A DNA stretch of 64,000 nucleotides from Hyphomicrobiales bacterium (lineage in GTDB: Bacteria > Pseudomonadota > Alphaproteobacteria > Rhizobiales > Rhizobiaceae). Position numbers and translations under genes: made by a program. Within the stretch, counting starts at the first letter, position 1, and each line of letters starts with the position of its first letter. Location of the stretch: positions 62,001 through 126,000 of the forward strand of contig UBZT01000010.1 of assembly GCA_900470155.1 (NCBI GenBank). Direction: 5' to 3'. Positions 37,495 to 50,232 of this stretch are shown piece by piece. Below the pieces are notes generated by a model. The model was not told where the DNA came from and ran no database searches. It saw only the letters and a list, made by a program, of their open reading frames with translations.

Positions 37495-37908
37495 CTAGTA
37501 GACAAGGGCAAGGAACATCAGTCCCATGCCTGCCATTGAACCCAACCAGACCAGAGAACGCACATAGGGAATGCCGCCCAGATAAAGCGGGATATAGACA
37601 ATCCGGCACGCCATCCAGATGCAAGCTCCGGCAAGCCCCATTCCCGCAGCCTTGCCGGCAAACAGCAGGCCGAAGGCAAGGGCCAGAAAGCCGGGATAGG
37701 TCTCGCGGAAATTGGCAGATGCCCGTTCCGCCCGGCCGGCGAATTTGCCCGCCGGCCTTTTCTCCTCGTCGCGTGGACCCGCGTTCCAGGCCGAGCCAAG
37801 TTCCGTCGTGGCAATCATGGACTGCATCAGTACATGCAGAACCAGAAGGACCACGCTCCCGCCGATCAAGGGCAGGAGCGGAGACGCCGACACGGCAAGC
37901 GGATCCAT
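37495..37908 (-). CDS. MAPEG family membrane protein
   Basis: A 137-residue four-helix membrane protein of the MAPEG family (membrane-associated proteins in eicosanoid and glutathione metabolism). The diagnostic segment RAERASANFRETYPGFLALAF, of the usual R-x-x-R-A-x-x-N-x-x-E type, follows the first helix. Bacterial members are often glutathione transferases or peroxidases of unknown substrate. The ATG at 37908 is preferred over the adjacent GTG for spacing to GGAG. It starts 12 bases after the sucB stop, so it lies in the same transcript. Confidence 0.86.
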   Translation of the reverse strand: MDPLAVSASPLLPLIGGSVVLLVLHVLMQSMIATTELGSAWNAGPRDEEKRPAGKFAGRAERASANFRETYPGFLALAFGLLFAGKAAGMGLAGACIWMACRIVYIPLYLGGIPYVRSLVWLGSMAGMGLMFLALVY

Positions 37909-37920
37909 CACGGCTGCTCC

Positions 37921-39147
37921 TTAGAGATCGAGAACCAGACGTTCCGGATCTTCCAGGCTTTCCTTGACGCGGACGAGGAAGGTCACGGCTTCCTTGCCGT
38001 CGACGATACGGTGGTCGTAAGACAGCGCCAGATACATCATCGGACGGATGACGACCTGACCGCCGATGGCAACCGGGCGATCCTGGATCTTGTGCATACC
38101 GAGGATACCCGACTGCGGCGCGTTCAGGATCGGCGAGGACATAAGCGAGCCATAGACGCCACCGTTGGTGATGGTGAAGGTACCGCCCTGCATGTCGGCC
38201 ATCGACAGCGAACCGTCACGGGCAGCCTTGGCAAGACGTCCCAATTCCTTCTCGACTTCGGCGACCGTCATCTGGTCGGCGTCGCGGATGACCGGAACGA
38301 CCAGGCCCTTGTCGGTGCCGACGGCCATGCCGACATGGCAGTAGTTCTTGTAGATGATGTCGGTGCCGTCGATCTCGGCGTTGACCGCCGGCAATTCCTT
38401 GAGCGCATGCGTGATCGCCTTGGTGAAGAAGCCCATGAAGCCGAGCTTCACGCCATGCTTCTTCTCGAAGATGTCCTTGTACTTGGTGCGCAGGCTCATC
38501 ACGGCCGACATGTCCACCTCGTTATAGGTGGTCAGCATGGCTGCCGTGTTCTGCGCATCCTTCAGGCGCTTGGCGATCGTCTGGCGCAGGCGCGTCATCT
38601 TCACGCGCTCTTCGCGCACGACATCGTTGGCGCCCGATGCGGGACGCGGAGCAGCAGCGGCAACCGGGGCCGCCGGTGCAGTTGTACCCTTTGCGATCGC
38701 AGCGAGCACATCACCCTTGAGAACCTGGCCACGCTTGCCGGAGCCATCGACATCTGCGGTCGAGATATTGTTGTCGGCAGCAACCTTGGCAGCAGCTGGG
38801 GCCGCGGGCATTGCGGCGGCGGCCGGAGCTGGAGCCGGCGCGGCGGCAGGTGCCGGAGCAGCAGGCGCAGGTGCAGCAGCAGCCGGAGCCGCAGACACGC
38901 TGCCAGCAGCGCCTTCGGCGATCTGGCCGAGCAGGGCGCCGAGGCCGACGGTTTCGCCATTTTGGGCGACGATTTCGGTCAGCACACCCGAGACCGGCGA
39001 CGGCACTTCGACCGTGACCTTGTCGGTTTCCAGTTCGACCAGCGGCTCGTCGGCCTTGACGACATCGCCGACCTTCTTGAACCAGGTGCCGATGGTGGCT
39101 TCGCTGACGGATTCGCCGAGGGTGGGTACGCGGATTTCAGTGGCCAT
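37921..39147 (-). CDS. sucB: 2-oxoglutarate dehydrogenase E2, dihydrolipoyllysine succinyltransferase
   Basis: A 408-residue E2 protein. One N-terminal lipoyl domain (lipoyl Lys in [10 protein letters not shown]) is joined by a long Ala/Pro-rich flexible linker to a peripheral-subunit-binding domain ([21 protein letters not shown]) and the catalytic acyltransferase domain with the His in [12 protein letters not shown]. It transfers the succinyl group to CoA in the 2-oxoglutarate dehydrogenase complex. The start gives [14 protein letters not shown], the standard N-terminus. It lies 58 bases after sucA. Confidence 0.97.
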   Translation of the reverse strand: MATEIRVPTLGESVSEATIGTWFKKVGDVVKADEPLVELETDKVTVEVPSPVSGVLTEIVAQNGETVGLGALLGQIAEGAAGSVSAAPAAAAPAPAAPAPAAAPAPAPAAAAMPAAPAAAKVAADNNISTADVDGSGKRGQVLKGDVLAAIAKGTTAPAAPVAAAAPRPASGANDVVREERVKMTRLRQTIAKRLKDAQNTAAMLTTYNEVDMSAVMSLRTKYKDIFEKKHGVKLGFMGFFTKAITHALKELPAVNAEIDGTDIIYKNYCHVGMAVGTDKGLVVPVIRDADQMTVAEVEKELGRLAKAARDGSLSMADMQGGTFTITNGGVYGSLMSSPILNAPQSGILGMHKIQDRPVAIGGQVVIRPMMYLALSYDHRIVDGKEAVTFLVRVKESLEDPERLVLDL

Positions 39148-39205
39148 GATCTCAATTCCGTTAATCAGAGAACGTTTCGGTCGACGGGGGTGGTGACTGG
39201 GCGGC

Positions 39206-42190
39206 TTAACCGCCCAGTGCGTCCTCCAGGAAGGCTTCGAGCTGGGCAAGATGCTTCGACATCAGGCCCGTTGCTGGCGAGGCTGCAGCCGGACGACCGG
39301 TGTAGCGAACGCGCTGATACTTGGCGTCGATATGGGCAAGAACCCATTCGAGGTAGGGGTCGATGAACGACCATGCGCCCATGTTCTTCGGCTCTTCCTG
39401 GCACCAGACCATCTCGGCATTGCGGAAGCGCGACAGCTCGTTGATCAGAGCCTTGGCCGGGAACGGATAGAGCTGTTCGATGCGCAGCAGGTAGATGTCG
39501 TCGATGCCGCGCTTCTCACGCTCTTCCAGCAGGTCATAGTAGACCTTGCCGGAGCAGATCACGACGCGGCGGATCTTGGCATCCTTCTGCAGCTTGATCG
39601 GGCCATCCTTGACCACTTCCGCATCGTCCCACAGCAGGCGGTGGAAGGACGATTCGCCCGCCATTTCGGCAAGGCTCGACGTGGCGCGCTTGTGGCGCAG
39701 CAACGACTTCGGCGTCATCAGGATCAGCGGCTTGCGGAAGTCACGCTTCATCTGCCGGCGCAGGATGTGGAAATAGTTGGCCGGCGTCGTGCAATAGGCA
39801 ACCTGCATATTGTCTTCGGCACACATCTGCAGCCAGCGCTCGAGGCGGGCCGACGAATGCTCCGGACCCTGACCTTCATAGCCATGCGGCAGAAGGCAGA
39901 CGAGGCCGGACATGCGCAGCCACTTGCGTTCACCCGACGAGATGAACTGGTCGAACACGACCTGCGCACCATTGGCGAAGTCGCCGAACTGGGCTTCCCA
40001 CAGCGTCAGCGCATTCGGACGGGCCAGCGAGTAGCCGTATTCGAAGCCGAGAACGGCCTCTTCGGAAAGCATCGAGTTGATGACCTCATACTTGGCCTGG
40101 TTCGGCGCGAGATGGGCCAGCGGGATGTAGCGGTCTTCGGTTTCCTGATCGTAGAGAACCGAATGACGCTGACTGAACGTCCCGCGTTCGCAATCCTGGC
40201 CGGACAGGCGGATCTTGTGGCCGTCGACGACCAGCGAACCGAAGGCAAGTGCCTCGGCCATCGCCCAGTCGATGCCTTCACCGGTTTCGACCATCTGCGA
40301 ACGGTTTTCCATGAAGCGCTGGATCGTGCGATGCGCCTTGAAACCATCCGGAACGGTCGAAAGCTTGCGGCCGATATCCTTCAGCGACTTCATCGGCACG
40401 GCGGTCTTGCCGCGACGCTGCTCGTCGGCGTTGTCAGCCGAACGCAGACCAGACCACTGGCCGTCAAGCCAGTCGGCCTTGTTCGGCTTGTAGCTCTGCC
40501 CGGCTTCGAACTCGGTCTCGAGATTGGCGCGCCAGTCGGCCTTCATCTTCTCGAATTCGCCGTCCGAGATCAGGTTCTCGGCAATCAGACGCTCCGCATA
40601 GATCTGCGCGACGGTCTTGTGGGCACGAATGACCTTGTACATCTTCGGCTGCGTGAACGATGGCTCGTCGCCCTCGTTGTGGCCGAAGCGACGGTAGCAG
40701 AACATGTCGATGACGACAGGCTTGTGGAACTTCATCCGGTATTCGGTGGCGATCTTCGCGGCGTAGGTAACCGCTTCCGGATCGTCGCCGTTGACGTGGA
40801 AGATCGGTGCCTCGATCATCTTGGCAACATCGGACGGATAGGGCGACGAGCGCGAGAAGGCCGGATTGGTGGTAAACCCGATCTGGTTGTTGATGATGAC
40901 ATGCATCGTGCCAGCCACGCGGTGACCACGCAGGCCGGACAGGCCGAGGATTTCGGCAACGACGCCCTGGCCGGCAAACGCCGCATCACCATGCAGCAGC
41001 AGGGGCAGAACCTTCGAGCGTTCCTTCAGCGGAATGACATCGCCGTCCCAAGTCTTGGCGAGCTGGTCCTGCTTGGCGCGCGCCTTGCCCATGACGACCG
41101 GGTTGACGATTTCCAGATGCGACGGGTTTGCGGTCAGCGACAGGTGAACCTTGTTGCCATCGAATTCACGGTCAGACGAGGCACCCAGATGGTACTTCAC
41201 GTCGCCCGAACCTTCGACTTCGTCAGGCTTGAACGAGCCGCCCTTGAACTCGTGGAACACCGCACGATGCGGCTTTGCCATAACGTTTGTCAGCACGTTC
41301 AGGCGGCCGCGATGGGCCATGCCGAGCACGACCTGCTCGAGACCTTCCTGGCCGCCACGCTTGATGATCTGTTCAAGCGCCGGGATGAGCGATTCACCGC
41401 CATCGAGACCGAAACGCTTGGTGCCTTTGTATTTGACATCGATGAACTGCTCGAAGCCTTCCGCCTCGATCAGCTTCTGCAGGATCGCCTTCTTGCCTTC
41501 CGGCGTGAATTCGACGCCCTTGCCGGGACCTTCGATACGCTCCTGGATCCACGCCTTTTCTTCTGGATCGGAGATATGCATGAATTCGACGCCGAGCGTC
41601 GAGCAATAGGTGCGCTTAAGGATATCGAGCATCTGCGGAATGGTCGCGTATTCGAGACCAAGCACATTGTCGATGAAGATCTTGCGGCTGTAATCGGCCT
41701 CGGTGAACCCGTAGGCAGCCGGCGACAGTTCGTTATAGTCATCGACCGGCGCGGCAAGGCCGAGCGGGTCGAGATTGGCGTGCAAGTGGCCGCGCATGCG
41801 ATAGGCGCGGATCATCATGATGGCACGCACGCTGTCGCGGGTCGCCTGGAGCACTTCGGTTTCGGAGATCGGCTGGCCGGCAGCTTCCGCCTTGGCCTTC
41901 ACCTTGGTCTCGACGACCTTCTCGATCGTGCCCCAATTGCCGTCAAGCGCCGAGACAAGCTCGCCATTGGCCGCGATCGGCCAGTTTTTCCGCTGCCACG
42001 ACGCACCGGATGCGGCTTTTTTCACATCGGCCGGGTTGTCTGCAAGCGCCTTGAAGAAAGACTGCCATTCGCCCGATAGCGACGACGGATCTTCCTGATA
42101 GCGCGCGTAAAGCTGTTCGATATAGGCTGCGTTCGATCCGTCGAGGAAGGACGTGATCAGGAACTGCTCGTTGGCTTCTTGCCTACTCAT
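39206..42190 (-). CDS. sucA: 2-oxoglutarate dehydrogenase E1
   Basis: A 994-residue thiamine-diphosphate E1 that decarboxylates 2-oxoglutarate. The N-terminus ([18 protein letters not shown]) matches rhizobial SucA. The ThDP/Mg site is in the [13 protein letters not shown] region, followed by the [14 protein letters not shown] loop; the C-terminal transketolase-like part has [14 protein letters not shown]. The linear distance from the only good Shine-Dalgarno (GGGAG at 42217-42221) to the ATG is 26 bases. An 18-base hairpin in between would cut the effective spacing to 8. Confidence 0.98.
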   Translation of the reverse strand: MSRQEANEQFLITSFLDGSNAAYIEQLYARYQEDPSSLSGEWQSFFKALADNPADVKKAASGASWQRKNWPIAANGELVSALDGNWGTIEKVVETKVKAKAEAAGQPISETEVLQATRDSVRAIMMIRAYRMRGHLHANLDPLGLAAPVDDYNELSPAAYGFTEADYSRKIFIDNVLGLEYATIPQMLDILKRTYCSTLGVEFMHISDPEEKAWIQERIEGPGKGVEFTPEGKKAILQKLIEAEGFEQFIDVKYKGTKRFGLDGGESLIPALEQIIKRGGQEGLEQVVLGMAHRGRLNVLTNVMAKPHRAVFHEFKGGSFKPDEVEGSGDVKYHLGASSDREFDGNKVHLSLTANPSHLEIVNPVVMGKARAKQDQLAKTWDGDVIPLKERSKVLPLLLHGDAAFAGQGVVAEILGLSGLRGHRVAGTMHVIINNQIGFTTNPAFSRSSPYPSDVAKMIEAPIFHVNGDDPEAVTYAAKIATEYRMKFHKPVVIDMFCYRRFGHNEGDEPSFTQPKMYKVIRAHKTVAQIYAERLIAENLISDGEFEKMKADWRANLETEFEAGQSYKPNKADWLDGQWSGLRSADNADEQRRGKTAVPMKSLKDIGRKLSTVPDGFKAHRTIQRFMENRSQMVETGEGIDWAMAEALAFGSLVVDGHKIRLSGQDCERGTFSQRHSVLYDQETEDRYIPLAHLAPNQAKYEVINSMLSEEAVLGFEYGYSLARPNALTLWEAQFGDFANGAQVVFDQFISSGERKWLRMSGLVCLLPHGYEGQGPEHSSARLERWLQMCAEDNMQVAYCTTPANYFHILRRQMKRDFRKPLILMTPKSLLRHKRATSSLAEMAGESSFHRLLWDDAEVVKDGPIKLQKDAKIRRVVICSGKVYYDLLEEREKRGIDDIYLLRIEQLYPFPAKALINELSRFRNAEMVWCQEEPKNMGAWSFIDPYLEWVLAHIDAKYQRVRYTGRPAAASPATGLMSKHLAQLEAFLEDALGG

Positions 42191-42198
42191 GGTGTTTC

Positions 42199-42216
42199 GC
42201 GAGCGCCCTGGCTCGC
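42199..42216 (-). promoter_or_regulatory. Hairpin between the sucA Shine-Dalgarno and start codon
   Basis: On the minus strand, GCGAGC-CAGGGC-GCTCGC forms a 6-bp GC-rich stem exactly between GGGAG (42217-42221) and the 8-base GAAACACC that precedes the sucA ATG. Folding brings the Shine-Dalgarno to a standard distance; unfolding leaves it 26 bases away. I see no other Shine-Dalgarno near the ATG. Confidence 0.6.
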
Positions 42217-42234
42217 CTCCCGAATTGAGATGAT

Positions 42235-42248
42235 GACCGGATCCGGTC
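42235..42248. repeat. Perfect 14-bp palindrome in the sucD-sucA gap
   Basis: GACCGGATCCGGTC is a perfect palindrome about 45 bases upstream of the sucA start. It could be an operator for a separate sucA promoter or part of the leader's RNA structure. Confidence 0.5.
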
Positions 42249-42295
42249 TGCCGCTTTCCCGCGTCCGAGCGGGGCCTTCGATTTAAATGCTGAAA

Positions 42296-42332
42296 CCAGG
42301 CAAAGAGATGATGAACCAATCTCCTTGCCTGG
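42296..42332 (-). promoter_or_regulatory. 14-bp hairpin in the sucD-sucA intercistronic leader
   Basis: The arms at 42296-42309 and 42319-42332 pair over 14 positions on the minus strand with a single G-U wobble and a 9-base loop. The stem starts 18 bases after the sucD stop. The bases after it on the minus strand (TTTCAGCATTTAAAT) are only moderately T-rich, so it may be a partial terminator, an RNA-stability element or a regulator that separates sucCD from sucAB expression. Confidence 0.65.
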
Positions 42333-42350
42333 CACTTGCTTTATATAGGG

Positions 42351-43253
42351 TCAGCCCTTGAGGACTTCGACCAGCGTCTTGCCGAGGCGTGCCGGGGACG
42401 GCGAAACCTTGATGCCAGCCGCTTCCATGGCCGAGATCTTCGATTCTGCGTCGCCCTTGCCGCCGGAAACCACAGCACCGGCGTGGCCCATGGTGCGGCC
42501 CTTCGGAGCAGTCCGACCGGCGATGAAGCCTGCCATCGGCTTCTTGCGGCCCTTCTTGGCTTCGTCGATGAGGAACTGCGCCGCATCTTCTTCAGCCGAG
42601 CCGCCGATTTCGCCGATCATGATGATCGAGGTGGTGGCCGGGTCAGCCAGGAACATTTCAAGCACGTCGATGAACTCGGTGCCCTTGACCGGGTCGCCAC
42701 CGATGCCGACAGCCGTGGTCTGGCCGAGGCCTTCGTTCGACGTCTGGAACACGGCTTCATAGGTCAGCGTGCCGGAGCGCGAAACGATACCGACCGAACC
42801 CTTGCGGAAGATCGAGCCCGGCATGATGCCGATCTTGCATTCTTCCGGCGTCATGATGCCCGGGCAGTTCGGGCCGAGCAGGCGCGACTTGGAACGGTCG
42901 AGGCGCGCCTTGACGCGAACCATGTCCATGACCGGGATACCTTCGGTAATGCAAGTGATGAACGGGATCTCGGCTTCGATAGCCTCGATGATCGCGTCCG
43001 CAGCACCTGCCGGCGGAACGTAGATCACCGACGCATCGGCCCCTGTGCGTTCCTTGGCTTCTGCGACGGAGGCGAAGATCGGCAGGCTTTCGCCCTTCGA
43101 ACCGGTCCAGGTTTCGCCACCCTTCTTCGGGTGGATACCGCCGACCATCTGCGTGCCGTAATAGGCAAGCGCCTGTTCGGTGTGGAAGGTACCGGTCTTG
43201 CCGGTCAGGCCCTGAACCAGGACCTTGGTGTCTTTATTGACGAGAATAGACAT
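42351..43253 (-). CDS. sucD: Succinyl-CoA synthetase alpha subunit
   Basis: A 300-residue alpha subunit. It has the CoA-binding Rossmann domain ([17 protein letters not shown]) and the active-site His that becomes phosphorylated in [16 protein letters not shown]. With SucC it converts succinyl-CoA to succinate while making ATP or GTP. It follows sucC with a 17-base gap and precedes the structured leader of sucA. Confidence 0.98.
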   Translation of the reverse strand: MSILVNKDTKVLVQGLTGKTGTFHTEQALAYYGTQMVGGIHPKKGGETWTGSKGESLPIFASVAEAKERTGADASVIYVPPAGAADAIIEAIEAEIPFITCITEGIPVMDMVRVKARLDRSKSRLLGPNCPGIMTPEECKIGIMPGSIFRKGSVGIVSRSGTLTYEAVFQTSNEGLGQTTAVGIGGDPVKGTEFIDVLEMFLADPATTSIIMIGEIGGSAEEDAAQFLIDEAKKGRKKPMAGFIAGRTAPKGRTMGHAGAVVSGGKGDAESKISAMEAAGIKVSPSPARLGKTLVEVLKG

Positions 43254-43270
43254 TGTTTCCGGTCCTTAAA

Positions 43271-44464
<1,194 letters not shown>

Positions 44465-44495
44465 TGTCGTGTCCCTGTCTTGGGCGGAATGGCAA

Positions 44496-45578
<1,083 letters not shown>

Positions 45579-45596
45579 TCAATCGGTTAGATCATC

Positions 45597-45622
45597 AATA
45601 TCTTACGTAAACGTAAGATATT
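45597..45622. promoter_or_regulatory. Perfect 11-bp palindrome ahead of the mdh-suc operon
   Basis: AATATCTTACG and CGTAAGATATT flank a 4-base TAAA spacer. The dyad starts 8 bases after the zapE stop and lies about 140 bases upstream of mdh. It is A/T-rich and not followed by a T run, which favours an operator over a terminator. The protein that would bind is unknown. Confidence 0.6.
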
Positions 45623-45629
45623 GCGACAT

Positions 45630-46799
45630 TCAGATGTCAGGATCGTGACGATTTGATTTATGAAGCGCCAGATAATCGGCACTGCGCATCTCGAACAGCC
45701 GCGAAATGGTGCGATCGAATTCGAAGCCTTCCGTGCCCTTTTTCTCGGTCAGCAGCCCCTCGGGCATGGCAGCGGCGGAAACGAACAGCCGGACGCTCGC
45801 GTCATAGAGGGCATCGATCAGGATGATGAACCGTTTTGTCTCGTTGCGCTTTTCCGGCCCGAGATGCGGCACGTCTTCGACGAAGACCACGTCGAACCGC
45901 TGGGCAATCGCCAGATAGTCCGATGCTCCGAGCGGCTTGCCGCACAGATCGTCGAAGGTGAAACGGGCCACACGACCGACCGCGCGGGGGATATCGACCT
46001 GCCTGCCCTTCATCTCTATCGACACCGGGACTTCCGGCGCGCCGTCGGTGACATGGCGCCAGGCGAGGTCGAGCTGACGGCGCGCGTCAGGCGACAGTGG
46101 TGCGACATAAACCGGCAAGCTCTCCATCTTCTCCATCCGGTAATCCGTCGGCGAATCGAGCGTTGCCACCTCGACATAGCGTTTCAGGAGATCGACGAAA
46201 GGTAGAAAGAGACCCCGGTTCAGACCGTCGCGATAGAGATTGTTAGGCTCGACATTGGAGGTCGCCACCAGTGTGCAGCCGCGCGCAAACAGTTCGGTGA
46301 ACAGCCGCGCCAGGATCATCGCATCGGCGATGTCGGTCACGGTGAATTCATCGAAGCACAGCAGTTCAGCCTCTTCTCGCAAGGCAGCCGCCACTGGCGG
46401 CACAGGATCAGCCTGCTTCGTCTCACCGGCCTTCAATTTTTGCCGATGAACGTGGATACGCCCATGCACATCGGCCATGAATTCATGGAAATGCGCCCGC
46501 CGCTTCTTCTCGACGGGGGCTAGATTGAAAAACAGGTCCATCAGCATGGTCTTGCCGCGACCAACGCTGCCGTGAACATAAAGCCCCCTGATCGGCTGTT
46601 CCGCCTTGCGTTTCTGCGCAAAAATCCAACCCAGCGCACTTTTCTTGGCGGCCGGGCGGCGGCTTTTCAGCTCGCTGAGGATCCGATCAAGCTTGCCTGC
46701 CACAGCCAGTTGCGCCGGATCTGCCTTCAGCGTGCCAGCGTCGGTCATTGCCCGCAGCTGTTCTACGACGCTGAGCGCATAATCGGGAATAGGCTGCAT
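45630..46799 (-). CDS. zapE: Cell division ATPase ZapE (AFG1 family)
   Basis: A 389-residue AFG1/ZapE P-loop ATPase. It has Walker A GSVGRGKTMLMD, HFHEFMADVHGRIH, Walker B LLCFDEFTVTDIADAMIL and ATSNVEPNNLYRDGLNR. In E. coli ZapE acts at the FtsZ ring during late division, and the mitochondrial homologue Afg1 promotes turnover of respiratory complexes. It commonly sits next to mdh in rhizobia. It probably has its own promoter, being separated from mdh by 171 bases and a palindrome. Confidence 0.92.
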   Translation of the reverse strand: MQPIPDYALSVVEQLRAMTDAGTLKADPAQLAVAGKLDRILSELKSRRPAAKKSALGWIFAQKRKAEQPIRGLYVHGSVGRGKTMLMDLFFNLAPVEKKRRAHFHEFMADVHGRIHVHRQKLKAGETKQADPVPPVAAALREEAELLCFDEFTVTDIADAMILARLFTELFARGCTLVATSNVEPNNLYRDGLNRGLFLPFVDLLKRYVEVATLDSPTDYRMEKMESLPVYVAPLSPDARRQLDLAWRHVTDGAPEVPVSIEMKGRQVDIPRAVGRVARFTFDDLCGKPLGASDYLAIAQRFDVVFVEDVPHLGPEKRNETKRFIILIDALYDASVRLFVSAAAMPEGLLTEKKGTEGFEFDRTISRLFEMRSADYLALHKSNRHDPDI

Positions 46800-46857
46800 G
46801 GATAAGGCTCTGCCTGGGCGACAGCCTCATCCGGCTGCCGCAGGGATAAAGGAGGGA

Positions 46858-47391
46858 TTAGCGGCTAAGGCTGACGGGCTGGCCGGAATTGGTCGACCCA
46901 TCGAAGCGGGCATCAGCGGTCTTGTAGAGACTGCCAATCGTGTTGCCGTTGCGGTCCTTCAGGAGAACCTGTCGACCGGAAACCTCCCACGACCCCATCG
47001 CCGTCAGTTCGCCAGCACAGCCACGGGTACCACCACGTGACCCACTGCCAAGATTGGTCAGCGTCAGGAACATGTCACAGCTCGCACCGGCATTCTGGAC
47101 ACGCCAATTGCCAACCATCGATTCCTTCGTCACATCCAGAGCGGTGGCCGGAGGGGCGGCCGTACCGACGCCCGGCGTCATCGCAGCCGTATTGGTCGGA
47201 GCGGTGGGAAACTGTGACGGATCGGCGGCACCGGGAGGCGGCAACTGACCGGACTGAACCGAGGGAACGGGAGAAGCCTGCAGCGGCGGCAGAGCGCTGT
47301 TGGCAGCGGCCGAGCTGTTGTAGGACGTCCGCTGACAACCTGCGAGCGCCAGTACAATGGCCATTCCCGTGACCGCGTGGTTCAATTTCAT
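46858..47391 (-). CDS. Omp19/AprI-type protease-inhibitor lipoprotein
   Basis: A 177-residue lipoprotein. The signal peptide ends in a clear lipobox (VLALAGCQ), followed by a Ser/Pro/Ala-rich linker and an Inh/AprI beta-barrel domain with GNWRV, a Cys pair (GASCDMF and RGCAGEL) and [12 protein letters not shown]. It resembles Brucella Omp19, which inhibits host proteases and is outer-membrane anchored. Two adjacent ATGs are possible; the second, at 47391, has GGGAG at 7 bases. It lies 58 bases upstream of zapE on the same strand. Confidence 0.87.
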   Translation of the reverse strand: MKLNHAVTGMAIVLALAGCQRTSYNSSAAANSALPPLQASPVPSVQSGQLPPPGAADPSQFPTAPTNTAAMTPGVGTAAPPATALDVTKESMVGNWRVQNAGASCDMFLTLTNLGSGSRGGTRGCAGELTAMGSWEVSGRQVLLKDRNGNTIGSLYKTADARFDGSTNSGQPVSLSR

Positions 47392-47517
47392 CATCACACT
47401 CCCGCTCAAGCGACGCTTGCCGCAATCTGCCGTATATCTAGGTTAGAAATATGTTACGCGCATATGGTTAATCAAGTTCCATATGGCAATTAGACGATAG
47501 GCCGTTGATATGCGGAC

Positions 47518-47552
47518 AAAATAAGGCCGCCCAAGTCGAAACCGGGCGGCCT
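47518..47552 (-). terminator. Intrinsic terminator of the sdhCDAB operon
   Basis: AGGCCGCCC (47524-47532) and GGGCGGCCT (47544-47552) form a perfect 9-bp stem with an 11-base loop. On the minus strand it is followed by TATTTTGT. It lies about 30 bases after the sdhB stop. Confidence 0.85.
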
Positions 47553-47583
47553 GTTGTAATGCCGTCACAATCGACCAGACCGA

Positions 47584-48363
47584 TCAGACGCGGCGCTCGA
47601 CCATCATCTTCTTGATCTCGGCAATCGCCTTGGCAGGGTTGAGACCCTTCGGGCAAGCCTGCGCGCAGTTCATGATCGTGTGGCAGCGATAAAGGCGGAA
47701 GGGATCCTCGAGATTGTCTAGACGTTCGCCGGTTGCCTCGTCTCTGGAGTCGATCAGCCAGCGATAGGCCTGCAGTAGAACGGCGGGACCGAGGTAACGG
47801 TCGCCATTCCACCAATAGCTCGGACAGGAGGCCGAGCAGCAGGCGCAGAGGATGCATTCGTAGAGACCGTCGAGCTTCTGGCGATCCTCATGGCTCTGCT
47901 TCCATTCCTTGGCTGGTGCCGGCGAAACGGTCTTGAGCCACGGCTCGATCGAACGATGCTGCGCATAGAAATTGGTCAGGTCCGGGATGAGATCCTTGAC
48001 CACCGGCATATGCGGCAGCGGATAGACCTTAACTGTGCCATTGATCTCGTCCATGCCCTTGGTGCAGGCGAGCGTGTTCGTACCATCGATGTTCATCGCG
48101 CACGAACCGCAGATGCCTTCGCGGCAGGAGCGGCGCAGCGTCAGCGTCGGGTCGATATTGTTCTTGATGTACAAAAGTCCATCGAGAACCATCGGACCGC
48201 AATCGTCAATATCGATATAGAACGTGTCAATGCGCGGGTTCTGACCATCATCGGGGTTCCAGCGATAGACGCGGTATTCGCGCACATTCTTGGCATTGGT
48301 CGGCTTCGGCCAGACCTTGCCTTCGGTCATCTGGGAGTTCTTGGGGAGAGCGAGTTCAACCAT
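47584..48363 (-). CDS. sdhB: Succinate dehydrogenase iron-sulfur subunit
   Basis: A 259-residue SdhB with three clusters: [2Fe-2S] in [16 protein letters not shown] plus a later LAC, [4Fe-4S] in [11 protein letters not shown], and [3Fe-4S] in [17 protein letters not shown]. It passes electrons from the SdhA flavin to the membrane quinone site in complex II. It follows sdhA with an 18-base gap and ends the operon. Confidence 0.98.
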   Translation of the reverse strand: MVELALPKNSQMTEGKVWPKPTNAKNVREYRVYRWNPDDGQNPRIDTFYIDIDDCGPMVLDGLLYIKNNIDPTLTLRRSCREGICGSCAMNIDGTNTLACTKGMDEINGTVKVYPLPHMPVVKDLIPDLTNFYAQHRSIEPWLKTVSPAPAKEWKQSHEDRQKLDGLYECILCACCSASCPSYWWNGDRYLGPAVLLQAYRWLIDSRDEATGERLDNLEDPFRLYRCHTIMNCAQACPKGLNPAKAIAEIKKMMVERRV

Positions 48364-48381
48364 GTCCAGTTCCTCTTCAGA

Positions 48382-50226
48382 TCAGTACACACGTGCCTTC
48401 GGCGCGATCTTGTAAGGATCGATGCCTTCGGCAATGAGTTCAGTGTGAACCGGGCGGTAGTCGAGTTTCACGTCGCCAGCCTCGTTGACCCAGGCCAGCG
48501 TATGCTTGCGCCAGTTGACGTCGTCGCGGCCAGCGAAAGGACCGTCGACATAGTCTTCGCGGGCGTGCGATCCGCGGCTTTCCTTGCGGGCCTCGGCGCC
48601 ATAGACCGTGGTAATCGCATTTGCCATGAGGTTGTGCAGTTCGAGCGTTTCGACCAGATCGGAATTCCAGATCATCGAGCGGTCGGTGACCTTGATGTCG
48701 GGCAGTTCCTTCCAGATCGCCGAAATGCGGCGGCAGCCGCTTTCCAGCGCTTCCTGTGTGCGGAACACGGCCGCGTCTTCCTGCATGGCGCGCTGCATCT
48801 TGTCACGCAAGACGGCCGTCGGCGTCGAACCGCTGGCATTGCGGATGCTATCGAAGCGATCCATGATCTTGTCGCAGGCGACAGTGTTCAGCGCCGGGAT
48901 CGGCGCTGCGCGGTCGATGACCTCTGCCGCGCGGATGGCAGCAGCACGACCGAAGACGACTAGGTCGATCAGCGAATTGGAGCCGAGACGGTTGGCACCG
49001 TGAACCGAAGCGCAACCGGCTTCGCCGACCGCCATCAGGCCGGGCAGGACCCGTTCCGGATTGTCGCTGTCGGCATTCAGCACTTCGCCCCAGTAATTGG
49101 TCGGGATGCCGCCCATGTTGTAGTGCACGGTCGGCAGAACCGGGATCGGCTCGCGGGTCACGTCGACGCCGGCAAAAATCTTCGCCGATTCAGAAATGCC
49201 CGGCAGGCGCTCGTTCAGGACCGCCGGATCCAGATGGTCGAGATGCAGGTAGATGTGATCCTTGTTCTTGCCGACGCCGCGACCCTCGCGGATTTCCAGC
49301 GTCATGCAGCGCGAGACGACATCGCGCGAGGCAAGGTCCTTGGCCGACGGTGCGTAACGCTCCATGAAGCGTTCACCCTCGGAATTGACCAGGTAACCGC
49401 CTTCGCCGCGCGCGCCCTCGGTGATCAGGCAGCCCGCACCATAGATGCCGGTCGGGTGAAACTGCACGAATTCCATGTCCTGCAGGGGCAGGCCAGCGCG
49501 GGCTACCATGCCGCCACCGTCGCCGGTGCAGGTATGGGCGGACGTCGCGGAGAAATAGGCGCGGCCATAGCCGCCGGTCGCCAGCACAACCATCTTCGCC
49601 GAGAAGCGATGGATGGTGCCATCGTCGAGGTTCCAGGCAACGACGCCGGTGCATTTGCTGCCGTCCTCGGACATGATCAGGTCGAGGGCGAAATATTCGA
49701 TGAAGAACTCGGCATTGTGCTTGAGCGACTGGCCATAGAGCGTGTGCAGGATGGCATGACCGGTCCGGTCGGCGGCGGCACAGGTGCGCTGTACCGGCGG
49801 GCCTTCGCCATAGTTCTGCATGTGGCCGCCGAACGGGCGCTGATAGATCTTGCCTTCCTCGTTGCGCGAGAAGGGCACGCCGTAGTGCTCGAGCTCGTAG
49901 ACCGCCTTCGGCGCTTCCATGGCAAGATACTGCATGGCATCGACGTCGCCGAGCCAGTCAGAGCCCTTGACGGTGTCGTAGAGATGCCACTGCCAGGAGT
50001 CCGGCGTCATGTTGTTGAGCGAAGCGGCGATACCGCCCTGTGCCGCAACCGTATGCGAACGGGTCGGGAAGACCTTGGTGATGCAGGCGGTCTTGAAGCC
50101 CTGTTCCGCCATTCCGAGCGTCGCGCGCAGGCCGGCGCCGCCGGCGCCGACAACAACGACGTCGTAGGAATGGTCAACGTAGGTATAGGCCTTGCCGTTC
50201 GGCGCAGTGTTATGAGTGGATGCCAT
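48382..50226 (-). CDS. sdhA: Succinate dehydrogenase flavoprotein subunit
   Basis: A 614-residue SdhA. The FAD motif [17 protein letters not shown] is followed by the covalent-FAD His in [14 protein letters not shown]. The substrate site includes [20 protein letters not shown] and [17 protein letters not shown]. It oxidises succinate to fumarate. It lies in the usual sdhC-sdhD-sdhA-sdhB order. Confidence 0.99.
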   Translation of the reverse strand: MASTHNTAPNGKAYTYVDHSYDVVVVGAGGAGLRATLGMAEQGFKTACITKVFPTRSHTVAAQGGIAASLNNMTPDSWQWHLYDTVKGSDWLGDVDAMQYLAMEAPKAVYELEHYGVPFSRNEEGKIYQRPFGGHMQNYGEGPPVQRTCAAADRTGHAILHTLYGQSLKHNAEFFIEYFALDLIMSEDGSKCTGVVAWNLDDGTIHRFSAKMVVLATGGYGRAYFSATSAHTCTGDGGGMVARAGLPLQDMEFVQFHPTGIYGAGCLITEGARGEGGYLVNSEGERFMERYAPSAKDLASRDVVSRCMTLEIREGRGVGKNKDHIYLHLDHLDPAVLNERLPGISESAKIFAGVDVTREPIPVLPTVHYNMGGIPTNYWGEVLNADSDNPERVLPGLMAVGEAGCASVHGANRLGSNSLIDLVVFGRAAAIRAAEVIDRAAPIPALNTVACDKIMDRFDSIRNASGSTPTAVLRDKMQRAMQEDAAVFRTQEALESGCRRISAIWKELPDIKVTDRSMIWNSDLVETLELHNLMANAITTVYGAEARKESRGSHAREDYVDGPFAGRDDVNWRKHTLAWVNEAGDVKLDYRPVHTELIAEGIDPYKIAPKARVY

Positions 50227-50232
50227 TTTGAA

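Noticed and set aside
39251..42079. A plus-strand open frame of about 940 codons antisense to sucA
   Set aside because: It is entirely within sucA, whose protein is full length and canonical.
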